Source: Alphaproteobacteria bacterium (GTDB lineage: Bacteria > Pseudomonadota > Alphaproteobacteria > UBA2966 > CAIVPW01). Taken from it: 64,000 nucleotides of DNA. Below the pieces are notes generated by a model that saw only the letters and a list, made by a program, of their open reading frames with translations, was not told the origin of the DNA and did not search any database. Below, piece by piece: positions 9,143 through 20,125 of the stretch; the first letter of the stretch is position 1, and each line of letters starts with the position of its first letter. Location of the stretch: positions 1-64,000 of the forward strand of contig CANKGV010000001.1 of the NCBI GenBank assembly GCA_947481575.1, in the 5' to 3' direction. A program made the translations under genes and the position numbers.

Positions 9143-10158
9143 ATATGCGCGGGCCAATGTTTGTGTCGTCGACGATCCACGTCGCGATCATTGCGCTCGT
9201 GTATTTCGGCGTGCCGCATTGGGCCGACAAGGACAAACCGCCCGAGGAGCACCCGATCGTCGTGGATCTGGTGAACGTGACCGAGAAGACCGTGGCCGCA
9301 TTGGCGCCGCCGCGCGTCGATCCGGTGCCGGCACCCGATCCAACGCCACCTCCGGCACCCACTCCGGCACCCGCTGCAGCAGTTCCTACGCCTCCCCCGC
9401 CACCTCCTCCGCCGCCAGCTCCAGCGGCCGAAGCTGCCCCGATTGCGGCGCCCGCGCCGACGCCGACACCTGCCGCCGAGGCTGCCCCGCAGCCCCGCGC
9501 GCCGGAGGCTGTCGCTACCCCAGCGCCCGCGCCGGTTGCCGCGCCGACTCCGAAGGCAGTGGCCGCCGCGCCAACGCCGCGCACCAAGCCGGCCGCGCCG
9601 ACTCCACCCAAGGCGGCCGCGGCACCAGCGCCGCGCACCAAGCCGGAACCGCCTAAGCAGCAACCGGCATTCGACCCAACCCAGATCGCAGCGCTGCTGG
9701 ACAAAACCAAGGCGCCCCCGCCGCCCGCCCCTACCCCGGCCCCCGCGGCAGCCAAAGAGCCGCCTAAGCCCACGCCGCAGGCCGCAGCGCCGGTTGCGCC
9801 GGTTATTTCGCAGACGGCGCGCCTGACCGATCAGCCGCTGAGCGTTTCGGAAATCGACGCGTTCCGTGCCCGTATCCAGGAGTGCTGGTCCGTGCCGGCC
9901 GGCGTTCGCGATGCCGCCAACCTGGTGGTCACCCTGCGCATCTTCTTAAACCCGAACGGCGAGCTTTCGCGCGAGCCGGATATCATTGAGGCGGCGCGCA
10001 TGAATTTGCCCGGGCAGGAAAACTTTCGTACTGCCGCTGAGAGCGCGCGGCGCGCCGTGCTAAAGTGCGCTCCCTACCGAATGTTCACCGCCGCGAAATA
10101 CGAAACCTGGCGCGAGGTCGAGTTGAAATTCGATCCGCGCGACATGCTGGCCCGATGA
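9139..10158 (+). CDS. tolA: Cell envelope integrity protein TolA
   Basis: A 339-residue protein that spans the periplasm from the inner membrane to Pal and TolB. It has an N-terminal membrane helix (about 7-22), a very long Pro/Ala-rich middle (about 55-225) in place of the helical domain II of enterobacteria, and a C-terminal TolA domain beginning near [16 protein letters not shown] with a later Cys that may pair in a disulfide. The GTG at 9139 overlaps the tolR stop. The TGA stop overlaps an ATGATG, but tolB probably starts further on. Confidence 0.9.
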   Translation: MNMRGPMFVSSTIHVAIIALVYFGVPHWADKDKPPEEHPIVVDLVNVTEKTVAALAPPRVDPVPAPDPTPPPAPTPAPAAAVPTPPPPPPPPPAPAAEAAPIAAPAPTPTPAAEAAPQPRAPEAVATPAPAPVAAPTPKAVAAAPTPRTKPAAPTPPKAAAAPAPRTKPEPPKQQPAFDPTQIAALLDKTKAPPPPAPTPAPAAAKEPPKPTPQAAAPVAPVISQTARLTDQPLSVSEIDAFRARIQECWSVPAGVRDAANLVVTLRIFLNPNGELSREPDIIEAARMNLPGQENFRTAAESARRAVLKCAPYRMFTAAKYETWREVELKFDPRDMLAR

Positions 10159-10229
10159 TGCCCCGCGACATTCAAACGAATCTTCTCGCACCTCCGTCCG
10201 GCGCCACGGCGCCGCGCTGGGGGTTGTCC

Positions 10230-11576
10230 ATGCCGTTGTCGCGCCGCCAGGGATTCCGGGCTGCGGCGGGGCTGGCAGCAAGCGCCGCCGCACTGACGGC
10301 AATGCCTGCGCAGGCGGTGATCAGGGTCGACATCACCCGCGGCAACGTGGACCCGGTGCCGATCGCGGTTACCGATTTGTTCGCCGACACGCCGCAGGGC
10401 CGGAGCATCGGCGCGGATATCGCCCGCGTCGTGGCAGGCGACCTGGATCGCTCGGGCCTGTTCCGGCCGATCGCCAAGACCGCGTTCCTGCAGCGCCCCG
10501 AAGACATGCAGATGCTGCCGCGCTTTGTGGACTGGCGCACGATCAACGCCCAGGCACTGGTTACCGGCAAGACCACGCTGGAAGCGGACGGTCGCCTGCG
10601 CGTCGAATTCCGCCTGTGGGACGTGTTCGCCGAGCAGCAGATGGCCGGGATTTCCTACACATCCGCCCCAGACACGTGGCGGCGCGTGGCCCACCTGATC
10701 GCCGATGCAATCTACGAACGGCTGACCGGGGAAAAGGGCTACTTCGATACGCGCGTCGTGTACGTCGCGGAAAGCGGCCCGGCATCCAAGCGCGTGAAGC
10801 GCTTGGCGATCATGGATCAGGACGGCGCCAACCACCGGTTCCTGACGGACGGCAGTTACTTAGTGCTGACGCCGCGATTCTCGCCGACGGCACAAGAGAT
10901 CACGTACCTCGCGTACGTGAACGACCGGCCGCGCGTGTACATCTACAACATCGACACGGGCCAGCAGGAGATTCTCGGCGACTTCCCTGGGATGACGTTT
11001 GCGCCGCGGTTTTCGCCGGATGGCCGCAAGGTCATCATGACACTCGCCGACGCCGGCAACTCCGACATCTACACGATGGATTTGCACACGCGCGAAGTGC
11101 GGCGCCTGACCAACAGCCCGGCGATCGATACGTCGCCATCATTTTCGCCGGACGGCAACCGCATCACGTTCAACTCGGACCGCGGCGGCAGCCAGCAGAT
11201 CTATACGATGGACGCGAACGGCAACAACGTGCAGCGCATCAGCTTTGGCCAAGGCCGCTACGCGACCCCGGTGTGGTCGCCGCGCGGTGACCTGATTGCG
11301 TTCACCAAGTTTGACGCGAGTACCTTCTATATCGGCGTGATGCGCCCGGACGGCGGCGGCGAGCGTCTGCTGGCGCAAAGCTTCTTGGTGGAGGGCCCGA
11401 GCTGGGCGCCAAATGGCCGGGTAATCATGTATTACCGGCAGGACCAAACCAATCGTGATGGAACCGGCGGCGACGCACACCTATGGTCAGTGGACTTGAC
11501 TGGCTACAATGAACGGCTGATGGTTACGCCGCTGTTGGGCTCGGACCCAGCCTGGTCGCCACTATTGACGCCCTGA
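10230..11576 (+). CDS. tolB: Tol-Pal system beta-propeller protein TolB
   Basis: A periplasmic protein (448 residues from this start) with an N-terminal D1 domain ([20 protein letters not shown]) and a C-terminal six-bladed propeller seen as repeated FSPDG-type blocks ([28 protein letters not shown]). It binds Pal and TolA. The ATG at 10230 follows a G-rich site and begins a signal peptide with twin arginines (SRRQGF) and an AQA cleavage site; starts at 10155 or 10158 overlapping the tolA stop would add 24-25 residues before it. The Tat-like signal is unusual for a Sec-exported family. Confidence 0.92.
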   Translation: MPLSRRQGFRAAAGLAASAAALTAMPAQAVIRVDITRGNVDPVPIAVTDLFADTPQGRSIGADIARVVAGDLDRSGLFRPIAKTAFLQRPEDMQMLPRFVDWRTINAQALVTGKTTLEADGRLRVEFRLWDVFAEQQMAGISYTSAPDTWRRVAHLIADAIYERLTGEKGYFDTRVVYVAESGPASKRVKRLAIMDQDGANHRFLTDGSYLVLTPRFSPTAQEITYLAYVNDRPRVYIYNIDTGQQEILGDFPGMTFAPRFSPDGRKVIMTLADAGNSDIYTMDLHTREVRRLTNSPAIDTSPSFSPDGNRITFNSDRGGSQQIYTMDANGNNVQRISFGQGRYATPVWSPRGDLIAFTKFDASTFYIGVMRPDGGGERLLAQSFLVEGPSWAPNGRVIMYYRQDQTNRDGTGGDAHLWSVDLTGYNERLMVTPLLGSDPAWSPLLTP

Positions 11577-11608
11577 GTGGCACCAAAGCGTCAAAACGTG
11601 ACGTTTGC

Positions 11609-11628
11609 GCCTTGCTTGAACGCAAGGC
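11609..11628 (+). terminator. Hairpin between tolB and pal
   Basis: A perfect seven-base-pair inverted repeat, GCCTTGC and GCAAGGC around a six-base loop, follows the tolB stop by about 30 bases. The next bases are only weakly T-rich (TCTGATTATTG). It may be a partial terminator that lowers read-through, with pal given its own promoter in the remaining 100 bases, or an mRNA stabilising element. A second palindrome, AAACGTGACGTTT, lies just upstream. Confidence 0.35.
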
Positions 11629-11731
11629 TCTGATTATTGTGCAACATTTAATGGACACCCGCGCCGGGCCGGGGTCGCCCGGGGCTGTGCCTACGAGCCA
11701 ACGTAGGCCGGTCCAACCGAAAGGAAGAAGG

Positions 11732-12295
11732 ATGCGTCGAGAACTTATTGGGCCAATCGTAGCCCTGTTTTTTGTAGCTGCCTGCCAGTCGACCCCCAAT
11801 GACACCGGCAACGCCGTGACCCAAGGCGCCGCCGCTGGTGGCGGCGGTGCGGGCGTGGCTCAGAACGCGGCCCCTGCGGCTGCTCCGGCTGCTGCTCCGG
11901 CGGCACGTCCGGCCGGCCCGACTGCGGGTACCCGCGCCGAGTTCGAGCAGGTGGTTGGTGACCGTGTGTTCTTCGACTTTGATAAGTTCGATTTGCAGCC
12001 GGTAGCCCGTGGAACCTTGGAACGCCAAGCCGCTTGGCTGAAGCGTTATCCCGCGGCCCGCGTGGTTGTTGAAGGCCATTGCGACGAGCGCGGCACGCGT
12101 GAGTACAACCTTGCCCTCGGCGAGCGTCGTGCCACTGCCTCGAAGAATTATCTCGTCGCCCTGGGCGTCGAGGCTTCGCGCATCACGACGATCTCGTACG
12201 GCAAGGAAAAGCCTGCGGTGCCGGGATCGAACGAAGCCGCGTGGTCCCAGAACCGCCGGGCCGTTACCGTGGTCAGCGGCGTCGCGACCAACTAG
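11732..12295 (+). CDS. pal: Peptidoglycan-associated lipoprotein Pal
   Basis: A 187-residue outer-membrane lipoprotein. The signal peptide ends in a lipobox (FFVAAC, Cys at about residue 19), followed by an Ala/Gly/Pro linker and an OmpA-like domain with FFDFDKFDL, VEGHCDERGTREYN and the LGERRA peptidoglycan-binding helix. The ATG at 11732 has AAGGAAG upstream and places the lipobox correctly; an earlier in-frame ATG would bury the signal. It anchors the Tol system to the wall and is followed by a clear terminator. Confidence 0.96.
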   Translation: MRRELIGPIVALFFVAACQSTPNDTGNAVTQGAAAGGGGAGVAQNAAPAAAPAAAPAARPAGPTAGTRAEFEQVVGDRVFFDFDKFDLQPVARGTLERQAAWLKRYPAARVVVEGHCDERGTREYNLALGERRATASKNYLVALGVEASRITTISYGKEKPAVPGSNEAAWSQNRRAVTVVSGVATN

Positions 12296-12313
12296 AAGAC
12301 TTTGACGACAAGA

Positions 12314-12352
12314 GGGCATCGGGCTGGAAAACGCCCGGTGCCCTTTTTCTTT
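12314..12352 (+). terminator. Rho-independent terminator after pal
   Basis: An 11-base stem GGGCATCGGGC pairs with GCCCGGTGCCC (one mismatch or wobble) around an eight-base loop and is followed directly by TTTTTCTTT. This is a textbook intrinsic terminator 18 bases after the pal stop, so cpoB must have its own promoter in the following 100 bases or depend on read-through. Confidence 0.9.
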
Positions 12353-12459
12353 GTGGTTGCTTCACCCCATTCCGGACAGCCGCAAAACCGCCGTACTCTG
12401 GCGGTCAAATACCGGCCGTCTGGTACTGGTGCGCGGATTTGCCGCGGGCCGGAGGCTTC

Positions 12460-13485
12460 ATGGCAAGAATGATTTCACGATCCCCGATTCACTGGCTTGC
12501 CGCCGCGTGTGTGGCCGCGCTGACCTTGGCCGCCGTGCCCGGGCACGCGCAAGACAACACGGTCGCGCAACTGACCGCACAGATCGAACAGTTACGTACG
12601 CAACTCAATACGCTGCAGCGCGACTACTACAACGGCCGGGGGCCTACGGGGCCCGCCGCCGCGGCACCGCTGGCGCTTGATCCCGCCCAGGCCGCGAACG
12701 CTGCGCAGTTTGAAGTGCGCCTGAGCCAGATCGAGGACGAAACGCGCGCGCTGGTTGGGACGCTTGAGGCGGTACGCCACGACGTCGACAGCAATCGCAC
12801 ACGCCTCGACAAGCTGGTGCAGGACGTCGACTTCCGGCTCGCACAGATCGAAGCGCGCATGGGCAACACCGCATCGGTGACGCCGGCGCCGGGCCCCGCT
12901 GCACCCGCAGTCCCACAGGCGGCTGCACCGACACCTACGCCCGCGACTCGTCCGGCGCCCGGCGTGCAGGGAATTGCCGGCCTGCAACCCGGCCAGCAGG
13001 TGCTGGGCACGCTGCCGGCGACGCAGCCCGTCACGAAGTCGATCCTGCCCAACGGCACACCGCGGCAGCAGTACGAATTCGCTTACAACCTGTTGGTCCA
13101 ACTCAAGTACGCCAACGCCCAACAAGCGCTGCGCGAATTCATCGCGGCCAACGGCGGCGATGAGCTCACCTACAACGCCCGGTATTGGCTGGGCGAGACA
13201 TACTATGCGCAGCAACAGTACCGCGACGCCGCGTCGGCCTTTTTGGAGGCCTACACGGCCGCCACGCCTGCCACCCCCGGCGGCCCGTGGAAGCCGAAGG
13301 CTGCGGACAGCTTGCTGAAGCTAGGGATGTCGCTGGCGCGCTGGGACAACCACAAGACCGAGGCATGCGCCGCACTGGCGCCGCTCAACCCGCCCGGCAA
13401 CGCAGCGGCCAATCCGCAGTTCCCGACCACCACCCCCGAGGTAAGGGGACAGGCCGCGGCTGAGCTGAAGCGGCTCGGCTGCTGA
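12460..13485 (+). CDS. cpoB: Tol-Pal cell division coordinator CpoB (YbgF)
   Basis: A 341-residue periplasmic protein. The signal peptide ends at GHAQD near residue 29, then comes a coiled coil (AQLTAQIEQLRTQLNTLQRD) that trimerises in the family, a Pro/Ala linker, and a C-terminal TPR region from about residue 200 (YEFAYNLLVQLKYANAQQAL, YWLGETYY). CpoB links Tol to peptidoglycan synthases at division. The ATG at 12460 follows GGAGG by four bases. It ends 13 bases before tilS. Confidence 0.9.
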   Translation: MARMISRSPIHWLAAACVAALTLAAVPGHAQDNTVAQLTAQIEQLRTQLNTLQRDYYNGRGPTGPAAAAPLALDPAQAANAAQFEVRLSQIEDETRALVGTLEAVRHDVDSNRTRLDKLVQDVDFRLAQIEARMGNTASVTPAPGPAAPAVPQAAAPTPTPATRPAPGVQGIAGLQPGQQVLGTLPATQPVTKSILPNGTPRQQYEFAYNLLVQLKYANAQQALREFIAANGGDELTYNARYWLGETYYAQQQYRDAASAFLEAYTAATPATPGGPWKPKAADSLLKLGMSLARWDNHKTEACAALAPLNPPGNAAANPQFPTTTPEVRGQAAAELKRLGC

Positions 13486-13498
13486 GCTCCGACGCGCC

Positions 13499-14794
13499 GT
13501 GGCCGCGCCCGCGCTGCCGCTAACCACCGATGACTTTGCGGCGTTGATCGCGCCGCTCGCACCCAGTACCGGGGCCATGGCAGTCGCCGTTTCAGGTGGC
13601 GCGGACTCGATGGCCTTGTGCCTCCTCGCCCACCGATGGGCATCCCACACCGGCCGAACCGTGTTGGCGCTGACGGTCGACCACGGGCTGCGCCCGGATT
13701 CCGCCGCCGAGGCCACCCAGGTCGCCGGGTGGCTGCACCGCCGCGGCATCCGTCACGCCGTGTTGCCGTGGACAGGGCCGAAGCCCACCGCAGGACTGCA
13801 GGCCGCCGCGCGCGCCACGCGCTACCGGCTGTTGGCCGAACGGTGCCGCGCGGAGGGGATCGCCGATGTGATGGTCGCCCACCATGCCGGCGACCAAGCC
13901 GAGACCTTCCTGATGCGGCGCGAACGCGGCAGCGGGCCGCGCGGCCTAGCGGCAATGCCTGCGGCCCGGCATGTTGACGGCATCCGGGTGCTGCGACCGC
14001 TCCTCCCCGTCCCTAAGGGTCGCCTAATCGCAACGCTGCAGGCATGCGGGCAGGATTGGGCAGAGGATCCTTCCAACGAAAACCAACGTTTTGCGCGTGT
14101 TCGCACGCGACTCGTGCTCGCGTCCGGTTCCCCATCCTCGACCGACCGGCTCGCTGCACTCGCGCACGTCCACGGGGTTCAACGCGAACAAGCCGATGCG
14201 GCGCTGACGCGTCTATTGGCCGAGTGTGCGTTCCCCGACCCGGCCGGGTTCTGCCGCATCGGCCTGCGGGAGCTACTTGCGGCGCCTCCGGCGATGGCCA
14301 CCACGGTTTTGGCCAGGGTGGTCACCACCGTTGGTGGCCTGACCTACTTGCCGAGTGACGCGAGTGCCCGCCGGGCCGTGTCGGCATTGGCGGCCGGCCG
14401 CAGCCACAGCCTGCACCGTTGCGTGTTGTGGCAAACCAGCATGGACGAGTATGTGGCGTGCCGTGAACTGCGGCGGCTGGACCGCCGCCCCATTGAACCC
14501 GGTAGTCCGGTGATGTGGGACGCACGCTTTTTGGTCGCCGTGGCGCCTGGACGAGGCCGCCCGGCCCTGGCAGTCGGTCCGCTTGGGCACTCCGGATGGG
14601 TCCAGGTTCGCCCCCGCGTGACTTCAGCCATCCCCCATCGCGCCCGGCTCGTGTTACCCACGGTCTGGGCGGGAGAGCGCGTCGTGGCGGTGCCGCACCT
14701 GCAGTTCGGCGCAAAATGGGGCGCCACAGCCACATTCTTGCCCGCGGAAAGCTTGGCCCCACCGCACTTTGCAGTTGTTTCGGCGGCGGAGTAG
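13499..14794 (+). CDS. tilS: tRNA(Ile)-lysidine synthetase
   Basis: A 431-residue enzyme that changes C34 of the tRNA-Ile CAU anticodon to lysidine, switching it to AUA decoding. The PP-loop SGGADS is at 32-37, and the [22 protein letters not shown] segment (shown here in part: [16 protein letters not shown]) matches the family. The C-terminal region is diverged, as is common in alphaproteobacteria. The start is a GTG at 13499. tilS followed by ftsH is a widespread arrangement; about 90 bases separate them here. Confidence 0.92.
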   Translation: MAAPALPLTTDDFAALIAPLAPSTGAMAVAVSGGADSMALCLLAHRWASHTGRTVLALTVDHGLRPDSAAEATQVAGWLHRRGIRHAVLPWTGPKPTAGLQAAARATRYRLLAERCRAEGIADVMVAHHAGDQAETFLMRRERGSGPRGLAAMPAARHVDGIRVLRPLLPVPKGRLIATLQACGQDWAEDPSNENQRFARVRTRLVLASGSPSSTDRLAALAHVHGVQREQADAALTRLLAECAFPDPAGFCRIGLRELLAAPPAMATTVLARVVTTVGGLTYLPSDASARRAVSALAAGRSHSLHRCVLWQTSMDEYVACRELRRLDRRPIEPGSPVMWDARFLVAVAPGRGRPALAVGPLGHSGWVQVRPRVTSAIPHRARLVLPTVWAGERVVAVPHLQFGAKWGATATFLPAESLAPPHFAVVSAAE

Positions 14795-14883
14795 CCTATC
14801 TACTATTCTTGCTTCCAACGGTTGCTGCGGCGTTGCGGCGCGTGGCCCTCCCGAAGCACAGGTCCCTAGGAGCCAATGCCATC

Positions 14884-16809
14884 GTGAGCAGCTTCGGCAA
14901 GAACTTAGCCCTATGGGTGATCATCGGTGTTCTGGTGCTCGCCCTGTTCCAGATGTTCAGCCCCAGTTCCGACCGCGGACCAGAGTCGGCGCTCGCGTTC
15001 TCGGACTTCTTGGATGAAGTCCAAACCGGTCAGGTTAAGGACGTGACCGTAAAGGGCGCCGCGATTACCGGGCACTTCGCCGACGGCCGGGCGTTCCGCA
15101 CCTATGCCCCGAACGATCCGTCGCTGGTGGATCGCTTGTCCGCACGCGGCGTGCGCATCACGGCGGCGCCGCCGTCCGATGGGCCTTCGATCCTGAGCGT
15201 GCTGCTGGGCTGGTTCCCGTTCCTGCTGCTCATCGGCGTCTGGATCTTCTTCATGCGTCAAATGCAGTCGGGCGGCGGCAAGGCCATGGGCTTCGGCAAG
15301 TCCAAGGCCCGGCTACTGTCGGAGAACCAGACGCGCGTCACGTTCGACGATGTTGCCGGTATCGACGAGGCCAAGGAAGAACTGGAAGAGATCGTCGACT
15401 TCCTGAAGGACCCGCAACGCTTCCAGCGTCTGGGCGGCAAGATTCCGAAGGGCGCACTGCTGGTCGGCCCGCCGGGCACCGGCAAGACGCTGCTGGCCCG
15501 CGCCATCGCCGGCGAGGCTAACGTGCCGTTCTTCACCATCTCGGGCTCCGACTTCGTCGAGATGTTTGTGGGCGTAGGTGCGAGCCGCGTGCGCGACATG
15601 TTCGAGCAGGGCAAGAAGAACGCGCCCTGCATCATCTTCATCGATGAAATCGATGCGGTCGGCCGCCATCGCGGCGCCGGCCTCGGCGGCGGCAATGATG
15701 AACGCGAGCAGACGCTGAACCAACTCCTTGTGGAGATGGACGGGTTTGAGGCCAACGAAGGCGTAATTCTGATCGCCGCCACCAACCGTCCGGACGTACT
15801 GGATCCGGCACTGCTGCGCCCGGGCCGCTTCGACCGCCAGGTGGTGGTGCCGAACCCGGACATCCTGGGCCGCGAGAAGATTCTGAAGATCCACATGCGC
15901 AAGGTGCCACTCGCGCCGGACGTCGAGCCGCGTGTGATCGCGCGCGGCACGCCCGGGTTCTCCGGTGCGGACCTCGCCAACCTAGTCAACGAAGCGGCTC
16001 TGCTGGCCGCACGCAAAGGCCGCCGCTTGGTGACGATGTCCGAGTTCGAATCGGCCAAAGACAAGGTCATGATGGGCGCCGAGCGCCGGTCGATGGTGAT
16101 GTCGGACGCCGAGAAGAGCCTGACCGCGCATCACGAAGCCGGTCACGCTCTGGTGGCACACTATGTCCCGGCTTCCGACCCGATCCACAAGGCGACGATC
16201 ATCCCCCGCGGCCGTGCGCTGGGCATGGTGATGCGCCTGCCGGAAAACGATCGCGTCTCGCTGAGCCGCGAGAAGATGGAAGGCGACATCGCCGTTGCGA
16301 TGGGTGGCCGCATCGCCGAAGAGGTAATTTTCGGCCGCGACAAAGTGACATCGGGCGCCGCCCAGGACATCGAAATGGCGACCCGCATGGCGCGCGCGAT
16401 GGTGACCAAGCTCGGCATGTCCGATGCGCTGGGCCCGCTGTCGTACGCGGAGAACGAGGAAGAAGTGTTCCTCGGCCACTCGGTGGCACGCACCCAGAAC
16501 GTGTCGGAGAAGACCGCGGAGATGATCGACGCGGAAATTCGCCGCATCGTCGATGAGGGCTACAACCGCGCTCGCAACATCATCGTTTCCAAGCGTGGCG
16601 AGTTGGAGTCGCTGGCAAAGGGCTTGCTCGAATACGAGACCCTTACCGGTGAAGAGATCGGCACGCTATTGCGCGGCGAGGCAATTTCGCGTCCCGAGAC
16701 CGCAGACGACACGCCGGCCGGTAGCGCAGTGCCGTCCAGCGCCGCCGGGCGCACCCGCAAGCCTGGTAAAGAGCCGGGCCTCGAACCCAAGCCGCAGCCT
16801 GGGGCTTAG
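14884..16809 (+). CDS. ftsH: ATP-dependent zinc metalloprotease FtsH
   Basis: A 641-residue membrane AAA+ protease that degrades misassembled membrane proteins and regulators. Two membrane helices lie at about 7-24 and 105-123, enclosing a periplasmic domain. Walker A is GPPGTGKT (195-202), Walker B lies in [11 protein letters not shown], the SRH is [19 protein letters not shown] and the zinc site is HEAGH (417-421). The GTG at 14884 is chosen because a TAGGAG lies about 11 bases upstream and the protein starts like its homologues ([11 protein letters not shown]); longer frames cross tilS. It is in the tilS-ftsH-folP-glmM run. Confidence 0.96.
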   Translation: MSSFGKNLALWVIIGVLVLALFQMFSPSSDRGPESALAFSDFLDEVQTGQVKDVTVKGAAITGHFADGRAFRTYAPNDPSLVDRLSARGVRITAAPPSDGPSILSVLLGWFPFLLLIGVWIFFMRQMQSGGGKAMGFGKSKARLLSENQTRVTFDDVAGIDEAKEELEEIVDFLKDPQRFQRLGGKIPKGALLVGPPGTGKTLLARAIAGEANVPFFTISGSDFVEMFVGVGASRVRDMFEQGKKNAPCIIFIDEIDAVGRHRGAGLGGGNDEREQTLNQLLVEMDGFEANEGVILIAATNRPDVLDPALLRPGRFDRQVVVPNPDILGREKILKIHMRKVPLAPDVEPRVIARGTPGFSGADLANLVNEAALLAARKGRRLVTMSEFESAKDKVMMGAERRSMVMSDAEKSLTAHHEAGHALVAHYVPASDPIHKATIIPRGRALGMVMRLPENDRVSLSREKMEGDIAVAMGGRIAEEVIFGRDKVTSGAAQDIEMATRMARAMVTKLGMSDALGPLSYAENEEEVFLGHSVARTQNVSEKTAEMIDAEIRRIVDEGYNRARNIIVSKRGELESLAKGLLEYETLTGEEIGTLLRGEAISRPETADDTPAGSAVPSSAAGRTRKPGKEPGLEPKPQPGA

Positions 16810-16831
16810 GCCCCTGGCGGCTGCTCCAACG

Positions 16832-17968
16832 TTGACTGACGCTGGTACCCGAACCCCCGCCCTGGAGCGGGGGTTCGGCGTTGGCGCTAGGCTCTACCTT
16901 CGGCCCTTAGCGATCACCGGCGGCAGCGCCGCACGCGCCCTCGTGCGCTCGGGTGACGCCGTGTGGCTGGCCGGGGGACCGTGTGCGTTTTCGGCCCTGG
17001 AAGTCAGCGCCCGTGCGCCGGGTGGCGTGCGGCGGGCCACCGGCTCGGTCGCCACAGTGCGCCGCTGGGCCGAGGGCGAGGACGCCGCGAGCCGTGCTCG
17101 GTTCACGACGCTGTGGACGGCACTGACCAGCCCCCGGGGGCCGACTGCCGGGCTCGACTGGAGCCGTCCGCGGATCATGGGGATCGTCAACGTCACGCCC
17201 GACAGTTTTTTCGACGGCGGCCGCTTTTTCGGCGCGGCCGAGGCGATCGAGCGCGGCCGCGCGATGCGCCAGGCAGGTGCCGAGATTCTCGACGTGGGCG
17301 GCGAATCAACGCGCCCAGGGGCGCAGCCCGTTGCGGAACCGGAAGAGGCCCGGCGCGTCGTTCCAGTGGTGGAGGCGCTGGCGGCAGGCGGGCTAGTTTC
17401 CATCGACACGCGCCACGCCGACATTATGCGCGCTGCGATCGGTGCGGGAGCGGTAGCGATCAACGACGTCGACGCGTTGACGGGGCCGGACAGTTTGGCA
17501 GCGGCGGCGGCGTTGGCGGTTCCGGTGGTGCTGATGCACTGCAACGCCGACCCGCGCACGATGCAAAACGCGCCGGTTTACAGCGACGTGACGCTGGACG
17601 TGTTCGACTACCTGGAGGCGCGGGTGGCCGCGTGCGTCGCTGCGGGAATCCCGCGCGAGCGGATCGTGGTCGACCCTGGCATCGGATTCGCCAAGACGGC
17701 AGTTCACAACGCCGAACTGTTAGACGCGGTCGCTGCCCTGCACGCTCTTGGGTGCCCGGTCCTGTTGGGTGCCTCGCGCAAGAGTTTCATCGGCAAATTC
17801 AGCGTGGGCGAGGCCGCGGACGCGCGCCTACCGGGCTCGGTCGCGGCGGCGGTATGGGGCGCCAGCCAAGGCGTGCAAATTGTCCGGGTGCATGACGTGG
17901 CGGAAACCGCCCAGGCGCTTGCGGTATGGGCCCGGGCCACGGACCCTGCCCTGTTGGCGGCCGGCTGA
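16832..17968 (+). CDS. folP: Dihydropteroate synthase
   Basis: The enzyme condenses p-aminobenzoate with hydroxymethyl-dihydropterin pyrophosphate in folate synthesis. Signatures are [32 protein letters not shown] and [13 protein letters not shown]. About 110 residues precede the core, including [10 protein letters not shown], a leader also seen in alphaproteobacterial homologues. The only start after ftsH that includes this leader is a TTG at 16832, giving 378 residues, but a strong hairpin (16851-16876) would then lie inside the first codons. The true start is therefore uncertain. glmM follows after 19 bases. Confidence 0.85.
   Translation: MTDAGTRTPALERGFGVGARLYLRPLAITGGSAARALVRSGDAVWLAGGPCAFSALEVSARAPGGVRRATGSVATVRRWAEGEDAASRARFTTLWTALTSPRGPTAGLDWSRPRIMGIVNVTPDSFFDGGRFFGAAEAIERGRAMRQAGAEILDVGGESTRPGAQPVAEPEEARRVVPVVEALAAGGLVSIDTRHADIMRAAIGAGAVAINDVDALTGPDSLAAAAALAVPVVLMHCNADPRTMQNAPVYSDVTLDVFDYLEARVAACVAAGIPRERIVVDPGIGFAKTAVHNAELLDAVAALHALGCPVLLGASRKSFIGKFSVGEAADARLPGSVAAAVWGASQGVQIVRVHDVAETAQALAVWARATDPALLAAG
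16851..16876 (+). terminator. Perfect 10-bp hairpin between ftsH and folP
   Basis: GAACCCCCGC and GCGGGGGTTC form a perfect ten-base-pair stem with a six-base loop, 41 bases after the ftsH stop. No T run follows on either strand, so it is not a standard intrinsic terminator. It could protect the ftsH 3' end, pause transcription or hinder folP initiation if folP starts at the TTG at 16832. Confidence 0.45.
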
Positions 17969-17987
17969 AACTGGACTAGGAGACGGC

Positions 17988-19340
17988 ATGGCAAGAAGAT
18001 ACTTCGGTACCGACGGCATCCGTGGCACCGCCAACGCGGAACCGATGACCGCCGAGATCGCCCTGAAGGTGGGGATGGCCGCGGGCCGCCAGTTCTTGCG
18101 CGGCGACCACCGGCACCGCGTGGTGATCGGCAAGGACACGCGCTTGTCGGGCTACCTGCTGGAGCCGGCGCTGACGGCCGGATTCATTGCAGTGGGCATG
18201 GACGTGGTGCTGGTAGGGCCGATGCCCACTCCCGCCGTTGCCATGCTGACCCGTAGTTTGCGCGCCGACCTGGGCGTAGTGATTTCAGCATCGCACAACC
18301 CGTTTCAGGACAACGGCATCAAGCTGTTCGGCCCCGACGGCTTCAAGCTATCGGATGAGGTCGAACACGCGATCGAAGCCCGGATGGACAACGGCCATTC
18401 TGAAGGCCGCGCCAAACCCCCGGACCTTGGCCGCGCCATGCGCCTGGAGGACGCTCCGGGCCGCTACATCGAATATGTGAAGCACACGTTTCCCGAGAAC
18501 CGCACGCTCGATGGCATGAAGATCGTGCTCGACTGCGCCAACGGCGCCGCCTATCGCGTTGCACCGACCGTGCTGACGGAGCTCGGAGCGCAGGTCGTTG
18601 CAATCGGCGTGGAGCCAGACGGCTTCAACATCAACCACGGGTGCGGCTCCACCGCGACCGGGCGCATGCAGGAGGAGGTGGTGCGGCAAGGCGCGCATCT
18701 CGGCATCGCGCTGGACGGCGACGCGGATCGCCTGGTGATGGCGGACGAGCAAGGCCACATGTTGGACGGCGACCAAGTGATGGCGCTGATCGCGGAGTCG
18801 TGGCACGGGCGTGGGCTGCTGCGTGGCGGCGGTGTGGTTGCCACCGTGATGTCGAACCTTGGGTTCGAGCGCTACCTGGAAGGCATCGGGCTGACCTTGG
18901 ACCGGACCCAAGTGGGCGACCGTTACGTAATCGAGCGCATGGTCGCGACCGGGTGCAACCTGGGCGGTGAGCAGTCGGGCCACATCATCATGACCGACTT
19001 CTCGACCACTGGTGACGCATTGGTGGCGACCTTGCAGGCCTTGGCCGTGCTGGTCGAAAAGAAGCGCCCCGTGAGCGAAGTGGGCCGGATGTTTGCACCC
19101 TATCCGCAACTGCTGCGCAACGTGCGGTACGGCGGCGGCAAGCCGCTCGAGGACGCCAACGTAAAGCAGGTGATGGAAGCGGCCCGCGTGCGCTTAGGTC
19201 AGGACGGCCGGTTGCTGGTGCGCAATTCCGGCACCGAGCCGCTGATCCGCGTGATGGCGGAAGGCATCGACGAATCCTTGGTGATCGCCGTGGTCGATGA
19301 AATTGCGCGCGCGGTCGAGCGCGCCAGCGCCCGGCTGTGA
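17988..19340 (+). CDS. glmM: Phosphoglucosamine mutase
   Basis: A 450-residue enzyme that converts glucosamine-6-P to glucosamine-1-P on the way to UDP-GlcNAc for peptidoglycan and LPS. It has the N-terminal [13 protein letters not shown] signature, the phosphoserine loop ISASHNP (Ser102), the metal loop DGDADR and the C-terminal phosphate site [12 protein letters not shown]. The ATG at 17988 has an AGGAG nearby. The ftsH-folP-glmM order is conserved in many proteobacteria. Its stop overlaps the thiD GTG by four bases. Confidence 0.97.
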   Translation: MARRYFGTDGIRGTANAEPMTAEIALKVGMAAGRQFLRGDHRHRVVIGKDTRLSGYLLEPALTAGFIAVGMDVVLVGPMPTPAVAMLTRSLRADLGVVISASHNPFQDNGIKLFGPDGFKLSDEVEHAIEARMDNGHSEGRAKPPDLGRAMRLEDAPGRYIEYVKHTFPENRTLDGMKIVLDCANGAAYRVAPTVLTELGAQVVAIGVEPDGFNINHGCGSTATGRMQEEVVRQGAHLGIALDGDADRLVMADEQGHMLDGDQVMALIAESWHGRGLLRGGGVVATVMSNLGFERYLEGIGLTLDRTQVGDRYVIERMVATGCNLGGEQSGHIIMTDFSTTGDALVATLQALAVLVEKKRPVSEVGRMFAPYPQLLRNVRYGGGKPLEDANVKQVMEAARVRLGQDGRLLVRNSGTEPLIRVMAEGIDESLVIAVVDEIARAVERASARL

Positions 19341-20125
19341 AGGGCCGCGTTCTGATCATTGCCGGCTCGGATTCGGGCGGCGGCGCAGGCATCCAGGCGG
19401 ACATCAAGACGGTGACGGTGCTGGGCGGCTATGCCGCCACGGCCATCACCGCCCTCACCGCGCAAGACACGCGTGACGTGCACGCGGTGTTCCCGATCCC
19501 GCCCGCGTTCGTGGCACGGCAGATGGAGGTCGTGCTGGCCGACATCGGCGCGGATTGCATCAAGACCGGAATGCTCCACTCGGCAGCGGTAATCGCGACA
19601 GTAGTTGAGGTGCTGACGCGCACAGCGCCCGGCACTCCGCTGGTGGTAGACCCGGTGACCGTTGCCAAGGGCGGTGCCCCGCTCTTGGAACCCAATGCGA
19701 TCGACGCGGTGCGCGGGCTGTTGTTGCCGCGCGCGACGGTTGCGACACCCAACATTCCGGAAGCTGAGTTGCTGACGGGCGGTAGAATCGGGTCCGTTGC
19801 CGCAATGGAGGCCGCTGGCCGTGCATTGCTGGCGTTGGGGCCGAAGGCGGTGCTGGTCAAGGGTGGCCACCTGGACCTGCCCACGGTAGTCGATGTCCTG
19901 GTGACCGCCGACGGCGCGATCCACATGGAAAACCCGCGCATCCACAGCACCAACACTCACGGCACCGGTTGCACGCTCGCATCCGCCATCGCCACCGGGC
20001 TGGCCCAGGGAATGAACGTGCGCGACGCGGTGGTGCGCGCCCGCGGCTATGTGTGGGAAGCGATTCGAACGGCGCCGGGCCTAGGCAAAGGCCACGGCCC
20101 TCTCAATCACGCCCGGTCGCTCTAA
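19337..20125 (+). CDS. thiD: Hydroxymethylpyrimidine/phosphomethylpyrimidine kinase
   Basis: A 262-residue ribokinase-fold enzyme that phosphorylates HMP twice to provide the pyrimidine half of thiamine. It has the N-terminal [19 protein letters not shown] signature, PNIPEAELL, and the C-terminal anion hole with catalytic Asp in the [12 protein letters not shown] block. The GTG start at 19337 overlaps glmM. Its stop overlaps that of the convergent HTH gene (CTAA shared by TAA and TAG on opposite strands). Confidence 0.95.
   Translation: MKGRVLIIAGSDSGGGAGIQADIKTVTVLGGYAATAITALTAQDTRDVHAVFPIPPAFVARQMEVVLADIGADCIKTGMLHSAAVIATVVEVLTRTAPGTPLVVDPVTVAKGGAPLLEPNAIDAVRGLLLPRATVATPNIPEAELLTGGRIGSVAAMEAAGRALLALGPKAVLVKGGHLDLPTVVDVLVTADGAIHMENPRIHSTNTHGTGCTLASAIATGLAQGMNVRDAVVRARGYVWEAIRTAPGLGKGHGPLNHARSL

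Noticed and set aside
9300-9800. Tandem DNA repeats in tolA, and similar in rodZ (63000-63500)
   Set aside because: The repetition comes from Pro/Ala codons in low-complexity linkers. There is no fixed repeat unit.
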